64,000 nt of DNA from Globomyces pollinis-pini (taxonomy: Eukaryota > Chytridiomycota > Chytridiomycetes > Rhizophydiales > Globomycetaceae), in NCBI GenBank assembly GCA_025399215.1, contig MU621134.1, positions 21,600 to 85,599 of the forward strand, in the 5' to 3' direction. Both the position numbers and the translations under genes were made by a program. Below, piece after piece: positions 1 through 10,836 of the stretch (the stretch's first letter is position 1; the number at the start of each line of letters is the position of its first letter). The notes beneath the pieces are model-generated. The model saw only the letters and a program-made list of their open reading frames with translations. It searched no databases and was not told the origin of the DNA.

Positions 1-1300
1 AAAAACCAGTCTTTAGAATTCCGAGAGGTAAAACTTGCTTATTATCACTGCTTTTAATGATATCTTCGTGTTTTTTTAGATCACTAAGTAGTAGATGAAA
101 ATAAAAAGACCATCTCAAAGCAGAGGTTGGAAAAGGATTTACAAGAGAAAGAAAAAGAAATTAGAGAGTGTTTGAACACAAAATTTCATGCTACTCCAAT
201 CCCAGCATCCTCCATTATACCAAAGTAACTATTCCCAAATAGTCATTAATATATAGGTATGATGCAATAATCGGCAATCAACGCACTAAAGCATCTGACA
301 TTCGACAAAAAGCAATCGCCAATAAAATTCTAAAGGAATCTAAATCCCAAAAGACAACTACAAACTTGAAAAATAAAGAGAACAATTCAGAAGAAGGAAA
401 TATAAACCCTATCTTGTTGGAGGCATTAGAACAAACAAATAAAAAGTCAAAAATAGCACAAGGATTCAAACGAATTGAAAAATTACTAGAAACAGAGGAT
501 CAAAGGAGAAAGAAATTGTTAGGTATCATAAAAATTTGCATAAATGTACATAGAATCTCAGAAGCAATCGGGTTTAACTGAACATCATACGTTTAAACCA
601 AAGATATCCAAAAGTCCTCCAAATTTTCAAAGACTGCATGAGAAGATGACTAGGAATATTGACGAAAAAAAGAGTAAATGGTCCCCAACAATGTAGTTGA
701 TGTTGACACTCAATTTAGTTTCCAACCATTCGAAGGATTGACAAAAAATCATACTGCCCAAAGTCAAAAGAGTGTTCAAAAAGAAGCAGTAGAGATAACA
801 AGGCAGGTGAAGTCTACCAAAGCAAACTATGAGATTCATAAACAAGCCATAGAACCAAAGTCTACATTATCTTTTAAACTGAAAGTGGAACATCGTAAAA
901 TTAAACAGGAAGCGGATGAATTGATTCATCAAATTTGTGAAGAAGAGCAAAGAATAGCAGAAGAAAGGCGCAAGGTTCACTTTATAATCTCTGATTTTAA
1001 CAGGAACTATCCAAAAAGATCCGATTAAAAATCGATAGTAATTCAAGCATTTTGAATAGAATTAACAGAGAAAAGAAATTAAAAAGAAATTCCGAAGGTA
1101 TTTACATTAAATACGTTCTTATAGTAGAAAATATACGAATGAAAAAGGAGTATGAACAAAAGATACAGGAAATGAACGATAGATTATCAACAAGAATGTG
1201 TCTATTTGAAGAGTGTCGTATTAACTCCATTAAAAATAAGACAAAACATGATGTAGACAATATATTGCTGGAATCAGGCTTAAAGCCTGAGCAGTACTGA
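1..1300 (+). CDS. FAM161: FAM161-family centriole/cilium protein (UPF0564), 5' partial
   Basis: FAM161 proteins sit at centrioles, basal bodies and connecting cilia and bind microtubules. The gene enters from the left edge, so its start is missing. Introns at about 28-94, 225-256, 523-553, 672-694, 985-1013 and 1101-1127 give one open frame. Family landmarks, in order: KFHATPIP...IIPKYDAI near 181-270, FKPKISKSPPNFQRLHEKM near 590-650, and the C-terminal block KKEYEQKIQEMNDR followed by a helical tail ending at the stop at 1298-1300. These match the order and spacing of the UPF0564 domain as I know it from vertebrate FAM161A/B. The protein is lysine/glutamate-rich and probably coiled coil. 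The 3' splice site of the first intron is ambiguous (AG at 88, 91 or 94, all in the same frame). TTLL9 follows 141 bp downstream on the same strand. Confidence 0.78.
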
Positions 1301-1441
1301 TTAAAATCAGTTGTGTGAATTTGAATTGATATTCTAACTACTCAATTTTCTACTGTTCTAAAATTTACAATAAATGGTCAATGACTGAAGTATAATTTAT
1401 ACGTTTTCTATTTGACGCGCGTTTTCAATTTGAAAAGAGCG

Positions 1442-3032
<1,591 letters not shown>

Positions 3033-3187
3033 GAACTGTGTATTTAACTGATGAAATATAAATAGAATTTCTATGACAACTCATTTATTACGTTCGATCA
3101 ATTCATTTGAAGGTGAATTGGTTAGGTTTTGTACCTGCTCAATTTTTTTTTCTGTTTTGAAAAGTCAAGTTCAATTGAAATTTGAAG

Positions 3188-4161
3188 ATGTTAAAAACAA
3201 TAAGAAGATTCACCACTTTGATTGAGACAAAGGCATCAAAACCAATTCCAAAATTACCTGGGTATCTGCAAGAATCAGTCATGCCAACTGGAACAAATGC
3301 TATCTTTAGTAACCAAACTCCAATCGTTCATATCGAAAAAACAGCTTATAATGAACTATCAAAGTTTGATGATTTGCTTAGTTTGTAGCTTTTGGTTTTT
3401 AATACTAGATATTCGATGGAAGAATCCCACGGTTCAGAGTTGGATTAATTCTTTTCAATCTGGAAAATCAATTGGATTGGTTGAATTAGATAAGGAAGTT
3501 TTTGGAACTTCAATTAGAGAAGATATAATGGCCAGATGTTTGAAATATGAACAATCTTGGGCTGAAGCTGGAACTGAATCAACAAAGACTCTTGGACAAG
3601 TTCGTGGATCATGTAAAAAATTATAATTGTAACATCATTAGCACAGAAACCATTCCCACAAAAAGGACGAGGTAAAGCTCGTGTTGGTACTCTCCGTGCA
3701 CCACACTTCAAAGGAGGTAGGCAGATTTTAGACTCATTCAAAAAGGATATAATTCACATGGTCCAAGACCACATCGAAAAATGACTGACATACAGCGAAA
3801 TGTGTATGAATCAGGTATAAGATCTGCGTTATCTACAAAATTCCAACAAAATCAGTTGATTTTGGTTGATAGACTGTTAATGACCGAAGTATCAAAACCT
3901 ACTCTGAAAAAATATTTGAAAGGTCTTGGATTAGAAGGAAAGAAGGTTTATCTTATGTATGGTGCACATGAAGCCAGTTTGGCATTAGTTCGTACAGCAG
4001 ATACATTTGTAAAAAGGATTCCTAGTGTTCGGATCCCAGCAGGAGAGAAGCCAGTACTGATTACCCCTGCAAGACATGTGGCAGTCAAAAGTTTACTAGA
4101 GTATGATTATTTGATAGTGGATAAAGAAGCAGTGGAAGTATTGGAAGAAATGTACCGATAA
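3188..4161 (+). CDS. MRPL4: Mitochondrial large-subunit ribosomal protein uL4m
   Basis: Component of the mitochondrial 54S/39S ribosomal subunit; uL4 lines the exit tunnel. Start ATG 3188; the basic N terminus (MLKTIRRFTTLIETKASK) looks like a mitochondrial presequence. Three introns of about 28-29 nt join the frame. The family core appears as FGTSIREDIMARCLKY, then QVRGSSQKPFPQKGRGKAR and VGTLRAPHFKGG (the basic RNA-contacting loop with KGxGxARxG), then HGPRPHRKM, and a C-terminal alpha/beta half ending in LLEYDYLIVDKEAVEVLEE. Length, about 290 residues, is normal for mitochondrial L4. The motif QVRGSSQKPFPQ only becomes continuous after removing the intron GTAAAAAATT...CATTAG, which supports the splice call. 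Tandem with the STMP1-like gene 177 bp downstream. Confidence 0.92.
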
Positions 4162-4338
4162 GCAATCCCGAATAAATTATGCATAATTGATATTTCCTTG
4201 CTATTTAATTGTTACAATCAACCAAGCATCGCTTATTTTTTTTTTCTTCGAGCATTACTCCTTTGAGCGTGCAGTATGCGGCTGTTGGTCCACAATCAGT
4301 GAAACAGATTTTTTGTTCCTTGATAAACAATCTTCAAA

Positions 4339-4532
4339 ATGATGAAATTTTTAGTAGGAGTGGTAGTTGGTATCTACATTGCACAAGAATATAAGGATAA
4401 GGTACGTATTTGAACTTGATTTAACTCTAGGTTCCTAACCTCAAAAACAAGGTGACGGAAGTTTTTTCTATTCTTAAAGCAGCAGAGAAAGAAATTAAAT
4501 CTGAATCCAAAGCTGATAAAAAAGAAGAATAA
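4339..4532 (+). CDS. STMP1: STMP1-like mitochondrial micropeptide (DUF4535 family)
   Basis: A 54-residue protein made of two exons (4339-4401 and 4431-4532) joined across a 29-nt intron GTACGTATTT...CTCTAG. It starts MMKFLVGVVVGIYIAQEYKD, a single short transmembrane segment with GxYxAQxY, followed by VPNLKNKV and a charged, lysine-rich helix. This matches vertebrate STMP1/Mm47 (FLLGFxLGNVVGMYLAQNY then IPNLAKK), an inner-mitochondrial-membrane micropeptide linked to respiratory-chain function, and the broader DUF4535 family. A second in-frame ATG lies at 4342. It is too short for most gene callers once split by the intron. Family membership is inferred from motif similarity; the function in this organism is unknown. 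Confidence 0.8.
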
Positions 4533-4655
4533 ACATCTCATATTATAAGTCATTGTACAGTTTAATTGTATGTAAGCTTAAATGGTGTACATTTAGTTTA
4601 TTTTTCATAACTCTTGCTACATATTTTTATGTTGGGTATTGTAATCATAAATAGC

Positions 4656-6482
4656 TTATTCCTTTAAGAATTTTTGTACAAGTGGTACCCATTTAATCAT
4701 ACCACAATCATCAAAACATTTCTAAACTGAGTGAGATATATACATTACCATGACTTGATTAGGAGTCTTGCACATGAATAAAAGGTCGCTACGATAAGTA
4801 AGTAATGCTGCTGCAGTCACTGACAATAATCCTAAACAATCATACCCTATTATTCTATCCCACATCAATAAAACTTGTTCGCAATCTAAAATGCCAACAA
4901 ATGCATATAGAATCCATTTAAAAGCTATTTCTAATGGTTGAATTTCAATGGTGTGAGATAAATGAAAATATAACTCTGAATTGGTTTCTTTTACAAGATT
5001 CTCAAACTGTATACATAGTTGGAGAATACCACCATTCTTATTACAAGGTGTGTGTAATTTATAGAAATATCTGATGTTAATTTGGGTATTTACCTGACAT
5101 AAAGTTCTCGGAATAATATATAAGCTTCTCCTGGATCTTCGTGTAAGTAGCATACTGGCATCGCATATAAAGAAATGCCCCAAAATGGATATATACCATT
5201 ATAACCTTGTTCAGAGTATAAATCTATAATCAATTGTTTACTTTAAAAAAATACCTTTTGCTAATAATTCATGATTCATTTTCATCAAAGCTTTTGTAAT
5301 CCAATTATCTCGACTCCAGTACATCATGATCTTCTTTATAAGATCCTCAAAGATAAAATATCCATCATCATTCTGAGCATGTTTTGAATCAATTTGAATC
5401 ATTCGATCAATAATCAAATCCATTTTCTTTATCATTTTTGATAATTTAGATATAGTTTTTTGAACCTATAATCAATTAGTATTGTATTCATGATGAATTA
5501 CATAGGATCGATAACAACCAATGACTTCAGATTGAAGTAAAAGATTCCAAATTTTGGGTCTTAAATGATCAGATATCCCTCTTTTAGCATATTGACCAAG
5601 TTTTTGTAAATCTTGAGTTCCCAATAAATTCTCACCCAAATCTGAATGAAATTTGGAATACTCTTCCGTGGTATCTTCAATGTTATGTAATCCCAAATGT
5701 TGGACTTGATATGAACATAATTCTTTATATTTCTTGCGTAAATCTAAAAGTGTATCTGTTTTAATGGGTATAGAGATTGCAGACCAAAGACTTGGTCCTA
5801 AATCATTCTGTTTACAACGAATAGCTCTTAAAGCATCAAATAAATCCATATCATCATATAAACATGTTTTTAAATAATCATTATCCCAAAGTTTGGATGG
5901 AAATATATCACACATTATTGACATTGTTGTATTATCATTTTCATTTGATTCGTCAGTTAATTCAACAAGTTTCGATATTTCATTTGGAGAACGCTTTAAA
6001 TTAGAATCACGAAAATAGTATTACGATTCTAAAAATGGGAATGTTCAGTTCCAAAGCCATTCTTTCGATACGTTTACTAATCAAATTAAACATGTTACGA
6101 TTGATTGTATATAATGATTGTTCAAATTCTCGTTGACTAATGATTAATATGTTTATAGATTACTTGAATTGATCGAAAGTGGACCCAGAGATGAGAACGT
6201 TGGACTTTTTCAACAACTCTGTTTGATTCTTCAAAGGATTCTTGATGATAGTTTTGATAGTTACATCTTGAATAATCATTTCATTCATCTGTTTTTCAAA
6301 ATCTCGCTTATCTGTTGTATTTAAAATAGTTTCCTTTAATATTTTTAAGATTCACATATTTGAATTACTATCATTTTGGATCTGTTTATCCAGTAAGGAC
6401 TGGTGTATTTTAATTCTATTCCCCAACTGTTGTTGCTCATTCGTAAGAGCAAGAAATACGCGCGTTTTTCTCTATCATTCAT
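4656..6482 (-). CDS. TBC1D19: TBC1D19-type Rab-GAP-like protein
   Basis: TBC-domain protein, a fold that usually stimulates GTP hydrolysis by Rab GTPases. Reading leftward from ATG 6482, the exons give MNDREKRAYFLLLR..., a helical N-terminal half (SLYTINRNMFNLISKRIERM), then RGISDHLRPKIWNLLLQ (TBC motif A), DDGYFIFEDLIKKIMMYWSRDN, GIYPFWGISLYAMPVCYL, LFRELYVRYFYKLH, FKWILYAFVGILDCEQVLLMWDRI and a terminal VPLVQKFL before the stop at 4656. These blocks align in order with animal TBC1D19. The classic IxxDxxR arginine finger and YxQ glutamine finger are not visible at the expected places, so catalytic GAP activity is doubtful, as in TBC1D19 generally. Convergent with the STMP1-like gene (123 bp apart) and divergent from ASF1. 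Confidence 0.85.
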
Positions 6483-6633
6483 CGTGACTGGTTTCAATCT
6501 ATTAGGATGAACTATCAGTAAATAAACATTTCTTTCCTTTGTTTATACTTGCAAATCGTAACCATTTCATGAATAAATAATTAAAGATTGAATTTGTCCA
6601 AATTTCGGTTACTCGTTTTTACCAATTTATTTC

Positions 6634-7448
6634 ATGTCACTCTTTAACTTACTTGATATACAGGTACAACTGATATCCATTTAAACCTTAGATCTTGAAT
6701 AATCCTGCTACATTTTTTGATTCTTTTCAATTTGAAATTACCTTTGAAATTTTAGCTGAACTTCAACAAGGTATTATTCATTTGAACAATATATTAATGA
6801 TTTTTTAAATTAGATTTGGAATTTAAGATAGTTTATGTTGGATGTGCTGAAGGTCCAGAACATGATCAAGTATTGGAATCTGTAATGGTTGGACCTGTCC
6901 CTGTAGGACTCTCAAAATTTGTACTTGAAGTAATGATAGAATATTTTAGATTTATAATTTACAATAGGCCCCTGCTCCTAAAATTGATTTGATACCTCAA
7001 TCTGATCTCGTTGGTTTAACTGTAAGTAAATGTAAAATTCTTAAAATACCTAGGTGATGTTACTTAGTTGCTCATATCGAGAACGTGAGTTTATTCGAGT
7101 TGGGTACTATGTAAATAACGATTATTCTGATGAACAATTACGAGAAAATCCTCCTGAACAACCTGATTTACAAAAGATTCAAAGACATATATTGGCTGAA
7201 AAGCCAAGAGTTACTCGTTTTCCAATACCTTGGTATGTTAAGAGTCCATTCGTTAATACTTTAGGGATAATGACGAGGCTATTCCATTACCAACGGCTGC
7301 TGAACAGGCAATGGCAGAAGAGGAAGCCAACCTTCCTGATGAACCTGAAGTGGAGGATGAAGCTGAAATGGATGATGAAGCTGACATGGAAGACAGTAAA
7401 ATGGAAATGGATACTGACTTGAATGAGGCGATGACAATTGAAGTTTAA
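6634..7448 (+). CDS. ASF1: Histone H3-H4 chaperone ASF1
   Basis: ASF1 carries H3-H4 dimers for nucleosome assembly in replication, repair and transcription. Start ATG 6634; five short introns. The immunoglobulin-like core reads [102 protein letters not shown] and [11 protein letters not shown], all in the expected order and nearly unbroken. After the core comes a strongly acidic tail (about 60 residues rich in D/E, ending NEAMTIEV), as in fungal Asf1. The last intron GTATGTTAAG...CTTTAG falls right after the core, so core and acidic tail are on separate exons. Total about 210 residues. Start codons of ASF1 and divergent TBC1D19 lie about 150 bp apart. Confidence 0.95.
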
Positions 7449-7603
7449 TGGGAATATCTATAATATATTGATTTTGACAAAAACCTTATTATACTGTCAG
7501 ATAGCACTGTTTAAGTACACGATACGCTATGAACAAACTCGCTGAAAATTATTAAAGGTCAAAAAATAAATTGATAGAAATTGTATTTGATACTACACTA
7601 AAC

Positions 7604-8088
7604 TTATTCTTCAGCAACTTCTTCATCTTCAGCCTTATGATATTAGAATTACAACTGAGCTTTACCTTAGTAGCACGGGTGTAGATAGTTTGAGACCCAT
7701 GGAGAAGGACTGGACGGATGATTCCTTGAGCTACAAGTTCTTTGATGGCAGCACGAGCAAGTGATCCGTTGATTCGAAGACGATCAACCAAGATTGAAGG
7801 AGACACAAGTTTGTAAGTTGGGACTTCCTTGAAAAGTCTTTCGTAGGTGGTTTTGTCAAAGACAACAGCGTTGTTAGCTTTGTCCTTTACTCTTCCTTTA
7901 GACCATTTCTTTTTTGGTGCGGCTCCCTACAACAGTAAGTCAATGTTCAATTGAGAAGTGGAAAATGTATGATTACATCTATCCATCCATCCATCCAACA
8001 TTAGTTCATGTCTTTGGTATCACTAACTTTGATAGTTGATGATGAGGAAGTATTGATTGTTGATTGTTGATAATTTGTTGACTTACCA
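7604..8088 (-). CDS. RPS25: Cytosolic ribosomal protein eS25
   Basis: Small-subunit ribosomal protein of about 97 residues. Exon 1 is only the ATG at 8088-8086; a 159-nt intron (7927-8085) separates it from [19 protein letters not shown]. The body reads [38 protein letters not shown] and [19 protein letters not shown] with the eS25 winged-helix pattern, and a last tiny exon gives AEDEEVAEE. The long intron directly after the start codon, several times longer than a typical intron in this window, is common in ribosomal protein genes of fungi and may influence expression. Identity is certain from the core; the acidic C-terminal exon depends on the second intron GTAAAGCTC...ATAAG. Confidence 0.95.
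7927..8085 (-). other. Long first intron of RPS25, directly after the ATG
   Basis: The 159-nt GTAAGT...TTGTAG intron is bounded by the bare start codon and the second exon. It holds a short tetranucleotide run (ATCC x4 on the + strand at 7981-7996). It is the longest intron I could define with good support in the window; the next is a 133-nt CSTF2 intron at 26349-26481. Confidence 0.88.
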
Positions 8089-8179
8089 TTTTTAAAAGTG
8101 AAGAATTTACGAATTTTTTTTAATTTTTACGGTCAACTGAAGACAGTTTTACATTATTGAAATGGCACAATGGTACAAA

Positions 8180-8236
8180 GTGATAGAGTATATTAAGCAA
8201 TGAGCTTACAAGGTGATAGAGTATATTAAGCAATGA
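8180..8236. repeat. Perfect 24-bp direct repeat upstream of RPS25
   Basis: The 24-mer starting GTGATAGAGTATATT occurs at 8180-8203 and again at 8213-8236 (period 33) with no mismatch. It lies in the 173-bp gap between the RPS25 start and the stop of the next upstream minus-strand gene, so it is in the RPS25 promoter region and may be a duplicated regulatory site or a recent local duplication. Confidence 0.9.
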
Positions 8237-8261
8237 AACTAGAAGGAAGGTAATTTGAATG

Positions 8262-8632
8262 TCATTGTGGTCTAATAGACTTTTGAATGTCAACGACGTA
8301 CAATTCCAACTCGTCTACCAATGCTTCCAAATGATTTAACTGTGTATCATAACCTTCTATCTTATTGATTGATTGCTGAATTTGATTATCTACATTAATT
8401 ATGAATATCAATAAATTTACAAAAAGATTGAAGTTCGTGAGCTTGTATTAACGATGATTGAATTTTATCATTAGCAGTAGAGTAGTGATCTATTGCCAGT
8501 TTGTTTTTCTCTTGGATTCTTTGAAGATCAACAACTGGACCTAAAGAATATCAACAAGAAATCCCATCTCTAGTTACTTGCTAATTCAGCTCTAATGGAT
8601 TCTGTCAAAGACTTTAACGTATGATTTTCCAT
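8262..8632 (-). CDS. Small coiled-coil protein, possible BLOC1S2-like subunit
   Basis: Three exons joined by introns of about 37 and 31 nt give about 100 residues beginning MENHTLKSLTESIRAELAS and ending DIQKSIRPQ. The whole protein is predicted to be helical with heptad character. The C-terminal half (YNQIQQSINKIEGYDTQ, LNHLEALVDELELYVVDI) resembles the BLOC1S2 pattern, where a YxxQI segment is followed by LExxxxxLxxY, but similarity is weak. BLOC-1/BORC subunits act on endolysosome positioning and cargo sorting. Another small coiled-coil family is possible. The start at 8632 lies 213 bp from the oxidase start on the opposite strand, so the two probably share a promoter region. The CDS is well supported by clean splice sites; the name is tentative. 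Confidence 0.55.
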
Positions 8633-8845
8633 GATTTTCTTTTATAGTCAAACTTCAGTTACTCATTCAAAGACATTAACAAAGACATTCATTCGATCAA
8701 ATATCACAGACCAATACCAATACGGATCTATACAGTTACTAAAGATGAGAACAATTAACTATTCAATGACTCAGAATGACTGTCGATTAATTTCCGATGT
8801 GGCTCTTGATTCACGTATTTGGAATCTTTATATTTTAATACGAAG

Positions 8846-10736
8846 ATGAAGAGTATTTATTTGCTTAGTATTAGGCAAGTGCTAGCTATAGGACTTGGAT
8901 ATTGGGATGATGCTGGAAGCTCAGGTGTTACTTGCATTCATACTGCATTACTCCCAAATAGTCAATTGCTATGTTTTGAAAGACCACATTTAGGTCCTAT
9001 TGTGAATGGAGAATCTATTGTATTTCATATCATCTTATTTGTAGTATCCTATTAACCCTCTTACAAATGGTGTGCTGTCAACGCAGATTGACCTTCTTGC
9101 AAAAGTCAATTCAGATGGTAAATGGACATCAAAGTTCACTCCCATTCCGGTACTCTCTAATCCATTCTGTGCAGGACATGCTCAAATGGCAAATGGGTCA
9201 ATTCTCGTTGCTGGTGGTGACAATCAAACCATGCCGGATGTTGGGTCGGGTTTGATCTATAATGGTAGAAAAGGAGTGCGTATTTTTAATCCATGTCCAA
9301 TCGGTAAGGGTAGTGATTGTATAGGCAGTTGGGTCGATGTGAAATCAATGAGTTCAGAACGTTGGTATCCAACCGTTGTGACATTGGCTGACGGAACGTA
9401 AGTTACTGCAAACTTCTAACCACTTAGTAACATTATTATTGGTGGTCAAACGAAAAACATTGATTTTGATCATCTTGCCCCTACTGATGATAACCCAACG
9501 TATGAATATTATCCACCAAAATCAGGTACATGGCCAAAGCGGTTGGATTTACTATCTTGGGCATTTCCACACAACTTATATGCACCTAGTTTCCAATTAC
9601 CTACTGGAGGCGTTTTTATTCACGCTTCAAATCGTAGTATTATTTTGGACACAAAGACTGAAAAGATTTCGTTTTTACCAGATATGCCTGAACTAGAAGA
9701 CCATTCCCCTTGGATCTATCCACATACTCCGTTTGTCATACCGCTTCCAATGACAAAAAAGAATAAGTTTAAATTCGAACTTTTGTTTTGTGGTGGCAGT
9801 AAGCTAAAGTCTAACGGATCATCAAGCGTTTGTATGACTTTTGAACCTGGCTCGTCCAATCCTACTTGGAAATTCACGGACTCTTTGTTGTATAGCAGAG
9901 TTATGCCTGATGCGGTACTTCTTCCAGGTTTGTGACATATTTTAATTGACTTTATAGATGGTACTATATTTGCAACAAATGGTGCTGGCTTTGGACAAGC
10001 AGGAGGAAACCAAGGACAAGTTCAATACGCTTCCGATCCTGTCTTTGAATCTGAAATTTATAACCCTGAAGCTGCTACTGGTTCGAAATGGAAAGCAGTC
10101 GCATCTGCAAAACAAATGAGACTTTATCACTCTGGTGCTGTTTTGGTCGAAACTGGACATGTAGTTACAATGGGATCCGAAATGGATAATTATAATGACT
10201 ACTGGCCAAAAATTAAACCAAATTGCTTTCCAGAAAAAGACGCAGCATGTACGCAACCATTCAACACAAAACTAGAAAGATTTACTCCACCATATTTGGA
10301 ATCCGTTGAAGCTAAAGATCGACCTGTCATCACTAATGCACCATTGACTACAACCCATGGTTCATTAATTGCTATAGATGTTGATTCAACTGCTAAAGCC
10401 GAGAGAGTCACATTTACCAGAATATGCACTGTAACACACAGTACCAGCACAGACCCTCGTTTTGTTGAACTTATTGTGGAATATCAAACTGATAAGACAC
10501 TTTATATTCGAATTCCTGACAATCCAGCATTGGCTATCCCAGGAAACTGGTTCGTCTGGGTTCTGAACAAGGACGGCATCCCTTCAGTAGCTAAAACAAT
10601 TGCCCTTCAACTTGGCGATAAGAAAGAGGTTTCTGTACCAGCAGGAGCTACTAAAAAGTCTGATGGATTCGAATCTCTTCCACAAATTGGTTGGGTTACT
10701 GCTCTATTGGCTTTCGCTGTTCAATTTGTTTGGTAG
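8846..10736 (+). CDS. Copper-radical oxidase (glyoxal/galactose oxidase type), likely secreted and membrane-anchored
   Basis: Copper-radical oxidases oxidise aldehydes or alcohols to produce H2O2 outside the cell. After removal of three introns (first GTATTTCATATC...TTGTAG) a single frame gives about 600 residues. Catalytic landmarks are present: NPFCAGHAQMANG (cysteine of the Cys-Tyr cofactor), SSERWYPTVV (cross-linked tyrosine), MRLYHSGAVL (axial Tyr and Cu-binding His) and CTVTHSTSTDPRF (second Cu-binding His in the DUF1929 C-terminal domain). Kelch-like repeats lie between them. The C terminus ends DGFESLPQIGWVTALLAFAVQFVW, a polar spacer then a hydrophobic tail typical of a GPI-attachment signal. 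The N terminus (MKSIYLLSIRQVLAIGLG) is only weakly signal-like, and an upstream exon or alternative start is possible. The family is common in fungi and plants. Confidence 0.85.
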
Positions 10737-10836
10737 TTTGAGTTAAAAATAAAGTGTGGATTGTTCTTTATTGATATTTTTCTGATGTTTATATATTAAT
10801 TAATTAACCAAAAATGGTACTGAAATATAAATATCG

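Noticed and set aside
4209..4394. 61-codon + strand frame overlapping the micropeptide
   Set aside because: It is in another frame, ignores the clear intron, and has no family features; the STMP1-like frame explains the sequence.
6030..6180. Apparent frameshift in the N-terminal part of TBC1D19
   Set aside because: On re-reading the bases, SLYTINRNMFNLISKRIERM is continuous after a normal 27-nt intron; the shift was a reading mistake.
7979..7999. ATCC tetranucleotide run as a possible CRISPR-like or satellite array
   Set aside because: Only four perfect units within an intron; a simple microsatellite.
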